Positions 40,511 to 48,334 of a stretch of 64,000 nt of DNA are shown here, piece by piece. The notes under the pieces were generated by a model. It saw nothing but the letters and a program-made list of their open reading frames with translations, searched no databases and had not been told where the DNA came from. The DNA is taken from positions 1-64,000 of the forward strand of contig QCOD01000006.1 in NCBI GenBank assembly GCA_003209955.1. Direction: 5' to 3'. The stretch's first letter is position 1. Each line of letters starts with the position of its first letter. The DNA is from OCS116 cluster bacterium AG-430-B22 (GTDB lineage Bacteria > Pseudomonadota > Alphaproteobacteria > MED-G09). Position numbers and translations under genes: made by a program.

Positions 40511-42434
40511 TTTTTTAGATATAATAAAAATTCTTTTCAAGATAACACTAAATATTCCAAAATTATTCTATATTAAATTAAGAATTTATTTTTCAACTTA
40601 TAAAAAACCTATAACTATAATTAAGAATAATAGAGCATATAGAGACCTCTATAAAAATGGCAAAATCGAAATTTATGAGAACATTGATTTTACTCCCGAA
40701 CAAAGAGCTAATGATTTAATAAAAAAAATGACAATTGAAGAAAAGGCTGGGCAAATGTTTCATCCTCCAATTTCTATTAATGGCGGTACAATTTCTGAAA
40801 TTATGAATCTAGCAAGCGGAAGAGGAGATACAACAGAATCATTAATTTTGGATAAAAATATTACACATTACAATTTATACGGCTCACCTAACCCTTCGCA
40901 ATTAGCAAAAAAATTAAATCAACTTCAGAAAATTGCCGAAAGATCTAGGTTAGGTATTCCTTTAACAATAAGCTCTGATCCAATTCATGAGGTACCACGA
41001 GGAGGAGGTGTGGCCGCTTTTTCATTAAAAGGTTTTTCAAAATGGCCATCACAATTAGGTTTTGCTGCAACTAGACAACCTGAAATAATTAAAGAATTTG
41101 CAGAAATAGCTAGAGAAGAGTATTTATCTGTCGGCCTAAGAACAGCCTTGCATCCTATGTCTGATCTTGCTACTGAGCCAAGATGGTCAAGAAATTTTGG
41201 TACTTTTGGTTCAAATGCTGATCTTTCTTCAGACTTTACTATCGCTTATATGGATGGTTTTCAGGGCAATAAGATTAATAGTAATAGTGTTTTGACAATG
41301 GTTAAACATTTTCCTGGGGGAGGTCCTCAGGAAGAAGGATTTGATCCTCATCTATACTCAGGACAAAATCAAGTCTATCCAGGAAATAATTTTGAATATC
41401 ATTTAAAGCCCTTTAAGAGAGCTATTAATAATAATTTAAAGGTCATTATGCCATATTATGGTATTCCAGTTGATCAAACTTCTGAAAATGTTGCAATGGC
41501 TTATAATAAAGATATCTTAACCCATTTATTGAGAGATAAACTTGGATATGAGGGGGTTATATGCACTGATTGGGGCATCATAACTGGACGACATTGGGGT
41601 GTTGGTGACTTAAGTTTAAGAGAAAGATATATGAAATCTATTGATGCAGGTGTAGATCAATATGGAGGCGAAAGCTCGCCCGAGTTTCTTGTTGATTTAG
41701 TAAAAAAGAATGAAATATCTGAAGATAGGATTAATTATTCAGTAAAAAAAATATTAATAAATAAGTTTGAGTTAGGTTTATTTGATAATCCTTTCGTTGA
41801 CGAGAATTTAGTTGCAAAAAGAGTTGGAACAGAGACCTTTATAAAAAAAGGTTTAACTGCTCAAAAAAAATCAATAGTGTTACTAAAAAATCAAATTGAA
41901 AATAATAAAGAAATTCTACCACTTAAAAAAAATATTAAAATTTTTGTTGATGGCTTTAACAAGAAAGAAATAAAGAAATATTGTGAAATCACTGATGATC
42001 CTAAAGATTCTGATTATATCATTGTTCAGTTGCGAACTGTTTTTAATGGAAACCAGCCATCCGGTATTGATAGGCCGATTGATAATTTTTTAAGTACTAT
42101 ATTTCCAAATAATGATTTGAATTACGATGAGAAAATTTTATCTAAATTAATAAAATATTCTTCATTGAGTAAACTAATCACTGTTGTTGACCTAAACAGA
42201 CCAGCAATTCTTACTGAAATTGAAAAACTAAGTCATGGATTAATAGGTGTTTTTGGTGTTTTTGATGAGGTTGTATTAGAAATAATTTTTGGTAATTTTA
42301 ATCCAACAGGAAAACTTCCTTTTGATATCCCTTCATCTATGAAAGAAGTGAATGATCAACTTTCGGATGTTCCCGATGACACAAGAAACCCAATTTTTAG
42401 ATATGGTCATGGATTAAGTTATTTAGAAGAATAA
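40491..42434 (+). CDS. Glycoside hydrolase family 3 (beta-glucosidase-like)
   Basis: This 647-residue GH3 enzyme probably cleaves beta-glucosides. The N-terminal (beta/alpha) domain has RANDLIKKMTIEEKAGQMF and VKHFPGGGPQEEGFDPH, and the nucleophile is Asp360 in VICTDWG. The second domain ends with FRYGHGLSYLEE. The first 45 residues are basic and hydrophobic but lack a clear signal-peptidase site, so location (cytosol or membrane-bound) is uncertain. Overlap with glk by 20 bases implies coupled translation: glucose released by the glycosidase would be phosphorylated by Glk. No sugar transporter is adjacent. Confidence 0.85.
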   Translation: MKLFRNNFLDIIKILFKITLNIPKLFYIKLRIYFSTYKKPITIIKNNRAYRDLYKNGKIEIYENIDFTPEQRANDLIKKMTIEEKAGQMFHPPISINGGTISEIMNLASGRGDTTESLILDKNITHYNLYGSPNPSQLAKKLNQLQKIAERSRLGIPLTISSDPIHEVPRGGGVAAFSLKGFSKWPSQLGFAATRQPEIIKEFAEIAREEYLSVGLRTALHPMSDLATEPRWSRNFGTFGSNADLSSDFTIAYMDGFQGNKINSNSVLTMVKHFPGGGPQEEGFDPHLYSGQNQVYPGNNFEYHLKPFKRAINNNLKVIMPYYGIPVDQTSENVAMAYNKDILTHLLRDKLGYEGVICTDWGIITGRHWGVGDLSLRERYMKSIDAGVDQYGGESSPEFLVDLVKKNEISEDRINYSVKKILINKFELGLFDNPFVDENLVAKRVGTETFIKKGLTAQKKSIVLLKNQIENNKEILPLKKNIKIFVDGFNKKEIKKYCEITDDPKDSDYIIVQLRTVFNGNQPSGIDRPIDNFLSTIFPNNDLNYDEKILSKLIKYSSLSKLITVVDLNRPAILTEIEKLSHGLIGVFGVFDEVVLEIIFGNFNPTGKLPFDIPSSMKEVNDQLSDVPDDTRNPIFRYGHGLSYLEE

Positions 42435-42450
42435 AAATTGTAATATAAAA

Positions 42451-42978
42451 CTACATATATGTTGGGTCTTCAAAGTAAAGCTCTTCTTCAGATAAAACCT
42501 TAATGTTGTATTCATCTCTTAAATCTTTAATTGTTCGAGAAAAATAATTTTCAGGAATAAGCCAAGGCCATTTCTTTTTCATGAATTTGACTCTTTTCCA
42601 GGCCATTATCTTTTGTTTTCTAGCTCTAAAGACTAATGAAAAGATCCTCATTAAGCCGTACTCTTTATATAATTTTTTATATAATTGAGTTAGTTCGCCA
42701 CCCGAAAAAGCATACTTAAATGTTTTTTTCCAAGGAATACCAGTTGTACCCCGAATAGCATATGTATCCAAAACGCTCTCTTCTTCTAAAGAAAGCGCTA
42801 TTCCAAAAATAACATGCTGACAATCATGTCCAAGAAGAAACTGACGATATCCCTCATCTAGGCCGTTATTTTCATCACCAGTAAGTTTTGCTTCCGGACC
42901 AATATGATCTAGATATTCTTCCAAACCTTGTTTAAGTGTTAGTTCACAATCTTGTTCTTGATATTTTAATCTTTTCAT
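42451..42978 (-). CDS. Coq4-like protein (ubiquinone-biosynthesis family candidate)
   Basis: This 175-residue soluble protein has the motif HDCQH followed by Glu twelve residues later (GHDCQHVIFGIALSLEEE), which fits the HDxxHx11E metal site of the Coq4 family. Coq4 acts in ubiquinone synthesis (oxidative decarboxylation and hydroxylation of the ring). The rest of the protein is basic and not a close Coq4 match, so a related metal protein is possible. It lies 74 bases after tRNA-Asn on the same strand and converges with the glycosidase gene. Confidence 0.5.
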   Translation of the reverse strand: MKRLKYQEQDCELTLKQGLEEYLDHIGPEAKLTGDENNGLDEGYRQFLLGHDCQHVIFGIALSLEEESVLDTYAIRGTTGIPWKKTFKYAFSGGELTQLYKKLYKEYGLMRIFSLVFRARKQKIMAWKRVKFMKKKWPWLIPENYFSRTIKDLRDEYNIKVLSEEELYFEDPTYM

Positions 42979-43052
42979 TTCAATAACTTTTTATTGTTCT
43001 TATTTTTAGTAAATATCATCTTCCAAAATATTTTTCAATTTTTTTTAAGAAA

Positions 43053-43128
43053 TGGCTCCCCGGGCCGGACTCGAACCAGCGACCCAATGATTAACAGTCA
43101 TTTGCTCTACCAACTGAGCTACCGGGGA
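43053..43128 (-). tRNA. tRNA-Asn (GUU)
   Basis: On the minus strand, acceptor TCCCCGG pairs with CCGGGGA, D-stem GCTC/GAGC, anticodon stem AATGA/TCATT around loop CTGTTAA (anticodon GTT), and T-arm GGTTCGAGTCC. The 3' CCA is encoded at 43053-43055. The Coq4-like gene follows downstream. Confidence 0.97.
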
Positions 43129-43210
43129 ACAGTTGAATATTTTTTAGCAGATGATTTGTATTTTTTCCATATTATATTTATTTAAAGTTATTATTTAACA
43201 TCCTGTTGAT

Positions 43211-43240
43211 TTGACCGAAGAATACAAAAAAAGGTATAAT
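43211..43240 (+). promoter_or_regulatory. Sigma-70-type promoter of the desaturase/P450 operon
   Basis: TTGACC (43211-43216), an 18-base spacer and a perfect TATAAT (43235-43240) lie only five bases before the ATG of the small membrane protein at 43246. The transcript would start at or just inside that codon, so the first gene is either leaderless or not translated. Confidence 0.7.
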
Positions 43241-43245
43241 AAGTA

Positions 43246-43434
43246 ATGAAGTTTATTTCTTTTCTAAATAAATGTGGCCCATTATTTTTTGGATTATTTT
43301 TTTTAGCACCAGTGCTTGTTGAAATTATGAATTTATATAATTTTTCATTTCCAATTATATCGAATATTTACTTTGCTCTGCTTCTAGGTTTTTCTTGGGG
43401 ACTTATTGCTACTATAAGAGGAAGTTGGATATGA
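43246..43434 (+). CDS. Small two-helix membrane protein heading the desaturase operon
   Basis: I do not recognise this 62-residue protein. It has two hydrophobic segments (about 11-28 and 34-56) and ends in ATIRGSW, suggesting a hairpin in the inner membrane. The stop overlaps the desaturase ATG (ATGA), typical of translational coupling, so it may assist or regulate that membrane enzyme. No Shine-Dalgarno is present; the promoter -10 ends five bases upstream, so it is expected to be leaderless. Confidence 0.65.
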   Translation: MKFISFLNKCGPLFFGLFFLAPVLVEIMNLYNFSFPIISNIYFALLLGFSWGLIATIRGSWI

Positions 43435-44276
43435 CTGAGTCCTTGTTACGTAAAGAACAGGAGATAGCTAGAAAGTATCTTTTTAAAGATACTTGGATTT
43501 ATGTAGTATGGGGCATTAGTAATTTTCTTATTTGGATCTCTTTGTGGCCAATAGCTTTTATGAATATTCTACCTTTATGGGTTATATTTATTATTGCTAC
43601 AATAAATTGTTGTTTGGCATATCTTCCATCGCATGAAGCGCAGCATGGTAATATTGTTAGAAGGAATTCTCCTTATTTTTGGATTAATGAACTGATAGGT
43701 TATATTTCTGTTATACCTCTTTTAACTGGATATAAGCTTCTAAAGGAAACTCATATGCTTCATCACAAGCATACAAATGATCCAAATAAAGACCCTGATA
43801 TAGGAACAAAATCTAAAAACTTTATACATTCATTGTGGGTTTGTGGTGTCTTACAAAGACAGCCTAATGCTGGCTATGGTCTTCAATCAGATTTCTATAA
43901 AAAAAATATAAGTAGCAAGGCATTACAAGAGCATTTTATATTTTTCTGGTTTCATTGGGCTTTATTAGCATTTTTAGCATTGTCTGGTTATGGATTAATA
44001 GCATTATCAATTTGGTGGTTACCAAGATTAATAGGTACTGCATATTTACAAATTACTCTATCATTTTTACCTCATAAGCCTATGAAAAATAAGGGTAGAT
44101 ATAACGATACTCGAGGTTGGAAAGCCTATACTGGAACTATACTTACACAAGGTATGGAGTACCACATAATCCATCATTTATATCCTTCGATACCTTTACA
44201 TAAAACACCAAGTGCATTTAGAGATATGAAACATATATTAGAAAAGAAAAATTGTGTCCTCGATGGTGGCATCTAA
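43431..44276 (+). CDS. Fatty acid desaturase family membrane di-iron enzyme
   Basis: This 281-residue integral membrane protein has the three histidine boxes of the desaturase/hydroxylase superfamily: HEAQH (68-72), HMLHH (108-112) and HIIHH (245-249). Hydrophobic spans lie at about 18-35, 38-60, 84-103 and 170-200. It could desaturate a fatty acid or hydroxylate a carotenoid or other lipid; the sequence alone does not decide. I chose the ATG at 43431 (ATGA overlap) over an upstream TTG at 43395. It is second in an operon with a reductase, a P450 and a hydrolase. Confidence 0.85.
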   Translation: MTESLLRKEQEIARKYLFKDTWIYVVWGISNFLIWISLWPIAFMNILPLWVIFIIATINCCLAYLPSHEAQHGNIVRRNSPYFWINELIGYISVIPLLTGYKLLKETHMLHHKHTNDPNKDPDIGTKSKNFIHSLWVCGVLQRQPNAGYGLQSDFYKKNISSKALQEHFIFFWFHWALLAFLALSGYGLIALSIWWLPRLIGTAYLQITLSFLPHKPMKNKGRYNDTRGWKAYTGTILTQGMEYHIIHHLYPSIPLHKTPSAFRDMKHILEKKNCVLDGGI

Positions 44277-44290
44277 TACAAAGGATTAAA

Positions 44291-45304
44291 ATGACTTTAA
44301 CGAATTTACCTAAAAATAAGAAAGCTATTTTATTAAAAAGACCCGAAAATGAAATTACAGATGATTTGTTTAAAATAATTGATGAAGAATGCATCGAGCC
44401 TAATGATGATGAGCTTCTTATTAGAGTTGATACAATAGCTATTGATGCATGGATTAGAACAACATTTGATGAGGGTAGTTATCATGATACATCGCAGTTA
44501 AATCAAGGAATAGGCGCTTTAGGAATCGGTGAAGTTTTAATTAGTAAATCTGATAAATTTAAGGAAGGTGATTTTGTAAGTGGTCCAATGGGGGCTCAAA
44601 CGCATATTACTATGCACTCTGCAGCTTATCAAAAGGTTGAAAGCAATAGTGCAGATCCCGAATTAAATATTGGTTTACTTGGGTTGACAACAGGATTAAC
44701 CGCTTATTTTGGATTAATTGATGTTGGAAAAGTTAAAAAGGGCGAATTTGTTGTTGTCTCAGGAGCTGCAGGTGGTGTAGGCATTATTGTTTGTCAATTA
44801 GCAAAAACTAAAGGTGCAAAAGTTATAGGGATAGCTGGAGGTGAAGAAAAAAGAAACTTTCTGCTTAATGAAATAAAAGTTGATTATGCAATTGATTATA
44901 AAAATCAGAATGTTAGAGAAGAATTAGAAAGTATAGTTAAAGATAAAATTGATGTATTTTTCGATAATGTAGGCGGAGAAATTCTAAATGATGTTCTTAA
45001 TAATCTAAACACAGGAGCTAGAATTGCTATATGTGGAGCAATTTCACAGTATAATAATTTTGATAATATATTAGGACCTAGCGCATACCTTAAGCTTGCA
45101 GAAAGATATTCAAGAATGGAAGGCTTTACAGTTATGCATTTTTCAGAAAAATTTCCAGAAGCCATTAATGAATTAACTAAATTATATAATAATGGTGATA
45201 TTATTGTTCCAACTCATTATGAGGAAGGCATTGAAACCTTTCCTAAATCTATTCAAATGCTATTTAACGGAGGTCATAAAGGAAAACTTATGGTGAGGAT
45301 GTAA
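44291..45304 (+). CDS. NADP-dependent medium-chain reductase (MDR, quinone oxidoreductase/enone reductase-like)
   Basis: This 337-residue protein has the MDR Rossmann motif VVSGAAGGVGIIVCQLAK (about 155-172) and GLTTGLTAYFGL before it, the pattern of the zinc-free leukotriene/prostaglandin reductase (CurA-like) group. Such enzymes reduce alpha,beta-unsaturated ketones with NADPH. No zinc ligands are seen. The ATG at 44291 follows 14 bases after the desaturase stop, and the stop directly abuts the P450 start, supporting a common pathway. Confidence 0.87.
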   Translation: MTLTNLPKNKKAILLKRPENEITDDLFKIIDEECIEPNDDELLIRVDTIAIDAWIRTTFDEGSYHDTSQLNQGIGALGIGEVLISKSDKFKEGDFVSGPMGAQTHITMHSAAYQKVESNSADPELNIGLLGLTTGLTAYFGLIDVGKVKKGEFVVVSGAAGGVGIIVCQLAKTKGAKVIGIAGGEEKRNFLLNEIKVDYAIDYKNQNVREELESIVKDKIDVFFDNVGGEILNDVLNNLNTGARIAICGAISQYNNFDNILGPSAYLKLAERYSRMEGFTVMHFSEKFPEAINELTKLYNNGDIIVPTHYEEGIETFPKSIQMLFNGGHKGKLMVRM

Positions 45305-46585
45305 ATGACTGATATCAACCATGAAGAGGTAGATTTAACAAATGTTGAAATCCAACAATGCCCCTATGATGCTTACAAAAAATTAAGAAATAATGCTCCT
45401 GTTTATCAAGATCCAAAAACGGGTTTCTTCATTGTTACTCGTTATGAAGATGTTAGAAATGTTCTTAAAGATACTGAGAATTTTAAGAGTTCTTATGGAG
45501 CTGCAGGACAAAAGGCCGAAGGTAATATCAATACTGAGCATGTAAATAAAGGCACACAATTATTTAAAGAAAAAGGGTGGGTTCCAGCACCAACTCTTGC
45601 TGGTAGGGATGATCCAAATCATAAAGAAATGAGGTCAATTTTTGATCAAGCTTTCAGACCTGGTAAAATTAAAGAACTAGAACCAAATGTTGAAAGTCTA
45701 TCCTATGAACTTATTAATGCATTTTTAGATACTGGTTATTGTGATTGGGTTGAACAATTTTCTATTCCTCTTCCTTTAAAAATAATAGGAATTCAAATGG
45801 GGATAGAGGATGAAGATGATCTATGGAAAATTAAAAAATCTACCGATGCGTTTTTTCATAGAATTGGAATGATGTTATCACAGGAAGAAGAATTAGAAAC
45901 TATTGAGCGAGAAATAGAAGGCCAACATTACTTCCAGCCTATTTTTGAAAAATTAAGAGAATGCCCTAATGATACATTACTGAGTGAGTTGGTTAATACT
46001 GAAATTGAAGAATGGGGCAGAACTCTTAATGATAATGAGTTACACGCCGAAATGATGGCAGATACCTTTGTTGGTGGAAGTGAAACTACTACAAATGCTT
46101 TGTCTGCTGGTATAAAATTACTCATCGAAAAAAAAGATATATGGGGCATGCTTAAAGAGAATTCAGAGAAATATTTGAAAGTTTTTGTTGAAGAGGTATT
46201 AAGGCTTGAATCACCTGTTCAAAGTTTAATGAGAAATACTCATAAAGATGTAGAGTTAAATGGAGTAAAAATTCCAGCTGGATCAATAATTAATGTTAGA
46301 TATGCTGCTGCAAATAGAGATGAAAATTACTTCGAGAAACCAGAAGAGATTAATTTAGAAAGAAAGAAAGCTGGCTCTCATATGGCTTTTGGTTCAGGTA
46401 TTCATCATTGCTTAGGAGCGCCTTTAGCTAGAAGAGAGTTATATTGGGGTTTTAAGGCAGCATTAGATTCTTTTGATGATATGTGGTTTGCCGAAGGAAA
46501 AAATAATTTTGAGTATCATCCTCACTATCTGTTAAGATCTCTTAAAGAACTTCATATAGAATTTACTCCAAATCCAAAAAGGTAG
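45305..46585 (+). CDS. Cytochrome P450
   Basis: This 426-residue haem-thiolate monooxygenase has the I-helix GGSETTTNA, the K-helix EEVLR and the haem loop MAFGSGIHHCLG with Cys at about 369. No membrane anchor is present. It is unlike the P450 at 2372 in the haem loop, and the two are separate family members. The ATG abuts the reductase stop, so the two are coupled. The operon position between an enone reductase and a glyoxalase-fold protein suggests a multi-step oxidation of one substrate. Confidence 0.94.
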   Translation: MTDINHEEVDLTNVEIQQCPYDAYKKLRNNAPVYQDPKTGFFIVTRYEDVRNVLKDTENFKSSYGAAGQKAEGNINTEHVNKGTQLFKEKGWVPAPTLAGRDDPNHKEMRSIFDQAFRPGKIKELEPNVESLSYELINAFLDTGYCDWVEQFSIPLPLKIIGIQMGIEDEDDLWKIKKSTDAFFHRIGMMLSQEEELETIEREIEGQHYFQPIFEKLRECPNDTLLSELVNTEIEEWGRTLNDNELHAEMMADTFVGGSETTTNALSAGIKLLIEKKDIWGMLKENSEKYLKVFVEEVLRLESPVQSLMRNTHKDVELNGVKIPAGSIINVRYAAANRDENYFEKPEEINLERKKAGSHMAFGSGIHHCLGAPLARRELYWGFKAALDSFDDMWFAEGKNNFEYHPHYLLRSLKELHIEFTPNPKR

Positions 46586-46591
46586 AATAAA

Positions 46592-47338
46592 TTGAGATTA
46601 CGCCAAATTTGTTTTGTTGCAAAAGATCTTGAGAATTCATTAAAAAACTTTTCTTTTATTATCGGTTCTGAAGTTTGCTTTAGAGACGAAGGCGTTAGTC
46701 ATTTTGGTTTAGAAAATGGTTTATTAGAGATTGATGGAAATTTTATTGAGGTTGTTTCTCCATTTAAAAAAGATACAACCGCAGAGAGATTTATGTCTAA
46801 AATGAATGGTGACGCGGGATACATGTTGATATTTGAGTGCGAAAATGCAGATCTTTATAGACAGAAAGCAGATAAATTAAATATAAGGAGTATTTGGAAT
46901 ACTGATTTAGAAAACGGAGTTAAAGCTACTCATTACCATCCTAAAGATATTGGCGGGTTAATTATTTCTGTTGACTCAATGAACAAAAAAAAGTGGTACG
47001 ATAAAAATTCATATTGGCAATGGGCTGGCGATGATTGGCAATTAAAAACAAACAATCAATGTTCAATTTCATCTATTTCTATGAGTTGCAAAAACCCAAG
47101 TAAATTAGCAAATCAATGGGGATCTTTTCTCGATCTTTCTGTAAATGAATCTGAAGATAAATATATTATTAAAGGAGATGATTTCAATATTTTCTTTATT
47201 TATGATGATATTAAGGGGATAGATTACCTATCACAACTAACTTTAAAAATTAATAATTCCAAACTCAAAGATAAAATATTTCAAAAATATAAAGAAAATG
47301 AAATTGAAATTTGTGGTACCAAAATAGATTTAATTTAA
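46592..47338 (+). CDS. VOC/glyoxalase-fold protein
   Basis: This 248-residue protein begins RLRQICFVAKDLENSLKNF, the standard opening of a vicinal-oxygen-chelate module, and contains THYHPKDIGGLIISVD. A second, weaker module covers about 150-245. It resembles the glyoxalase-like domain family of unknown activity; metal residues cannot be fixed with confidence. The start codon is TTG. It sits between a P450 and an FAH-family hydrolase with two-base gaps, so a ring-cleavage, isomerase or lyase role is possible. Confidence 0.7.
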   Translation: MRLRQICFVAKDLENSLKNFSFIIGSEVCFRDEGVSHFGLENGLLEIDGNFIEVVSPFKKDTTAERFMSKMNGDAGYMLIFECENADLYRQKADKLNIRSIWNTDLENGVKATHYHPKDIGGLIISVDSMNKKKWYDKNSYWQWAGDDWQLKTNNQCSISSISMSCKNPSKLANQWGSFLDLSVNESEDKYIIKGDDFNIFFIYDDIKGIDYLSQLTLKINNSKLKDKIFQKYKENEIEICGTKIDLI

Positions 47339-47340
47339 TT

Positions 47341-48213
47341 ATGAAACTTATTTCTTATAAAATAGATGAAGAAGTACAAATAGGAGCTCTAAGAGATGAT
47401 GGTGTTGTACCTTTTTCTCAAGATAAAGATATTCCAAAGAATATGCTTAATTTTTTAGAGGATGGAACCACAACATTGAATAAGGCAAAAAAGCTCTTTA
47501 AGGAATCTGATATCTCTATAAAATTAAATGATATTAGAATAGTAAAGCCTATTAATCGGCCACCAAAGATTATTGCAATAGGTTTAAATTATGCAGATCA
47601 TTTAGAAGAAATAAGAGCCTCTGGTAGGGATATTGTAACACCAAAGGTTCCCATGATTTTTAATAAACAATCATTATCAGCTAATGGTCCTTATGATGAC
47701 ATCCATAAACCTAGTGTTTCAGACAAATTAGATTATGAAGGAGAACTTACTATAGTTATAGGAAAAAAATGTCGGCATGTTAAAAAGGATAATGCAGAAG
47801 ATGTTATCGCAGGATACACCATCGGAAATGACATTAGCGTTAGAGACTGGCAAATGCGTGTACCAACTTTTACTATAGGTAAATCATTTGATACTCATTG
47901 TCCGTTTGGACCATCAATAGTGACTAAAGAAGAAATTAAAGATCCTCATAACCTCGATTTAATAACAGAAGTAAATGGAGAGGTTCGTCAAAAATCTAAT
48001 ACTAAAAATTTGATATTTAATTGTTATGATATAATTGAGCATTTATCTACTGCATTTACACTTGAGCCAGGAGATCTTATTCTTACTGGAACACCAAGCG
48101 GTGTAGGTGTGGTTGATGATGTATTTTTAAAGCATGGAGATATTGTTAAAGTTTCAATTTCAGAAATCGGTTATATTGAGAATAAGATAATTAATGAGCC
48201 ATTTGAGGGTTAG
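47341..48213 (+). CDS. Fumarylacetoacetate hydrolase (FAH) family protein
   Basis: This 290-residue protein has the FAH fold: GLNYADHLEEI, the metal-binding DYEGELTIVIG with two acidic ligands, GYTIGNDISVRDWQ, and the C-terminal PGDLILTGTPSGVGV. Family members hydrolyse or decarboxylate acylpyruvates and related keto acids with Mg2+. The ATG at 47341 is two bases after the VOC stop. It probably carries out the last C-C cleavage of the operon's pathway; this is inference from context. Confidence 0.88.
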   Translation: MKLISYKIDEEVQIGALRDDGVVPFSQDKDIPKNMLNFLEDGTTTLNKAKKLFKESDISIKLNDIRIVKPINRPPKIIAIGLNYADHLEEIRASGRDIVTPKVPMIFNKQSLSANGPYDDIHKPSVSDKLDYEGELTIVIGKKCRHVKKDNAEDVIAGYTIGNDISVRDWQMRVPTFTIGKSFDTHCPFGPSIVTKEEIKDPHNLDLITEVNGEVRQKSNTKNLIFNCYDIIEHLSTAFTLEPGDLILTGTPSGVGVVDDVFLKHGDIVKVSISEIGYIENKIINEPFEG

Positions 48214-48214
48214 T

Positions 48215-48331
48215 ATGGGTATATCAGTTTGTAATGAGCCAAAAAGAAATAATGTTAAGCTTGATAAAGAAAGACAAAAACAATTAAAAAAAGATTTAGC
48301 TTACTTTAAAAAAAAATCTAAGAACAAGTAG
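48215..48331 (+). CDS. 38-residue basic small ORF
   Basis: This tiny ORF starts one base after the FAH stop and encodes MGISVCNEPKRNNVKLDKER followed by a Lys-rich helix and KSKNK. No Shine-Dalgarno stands out, though the TAGTATG junction could support re-initiation. It converges with the flavin oxidoreductase gene, ending three bases before that stop. Whether it is made is unknown; length and lysine content are also compatible with a chance frame in AT-rich DNA. Confidence 0.35.
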   Translation: MGISVCNEPKRNNVKLDKERQKQLKKDLAYFKKKSKNK

Positions 48332-48334
48332 ATC

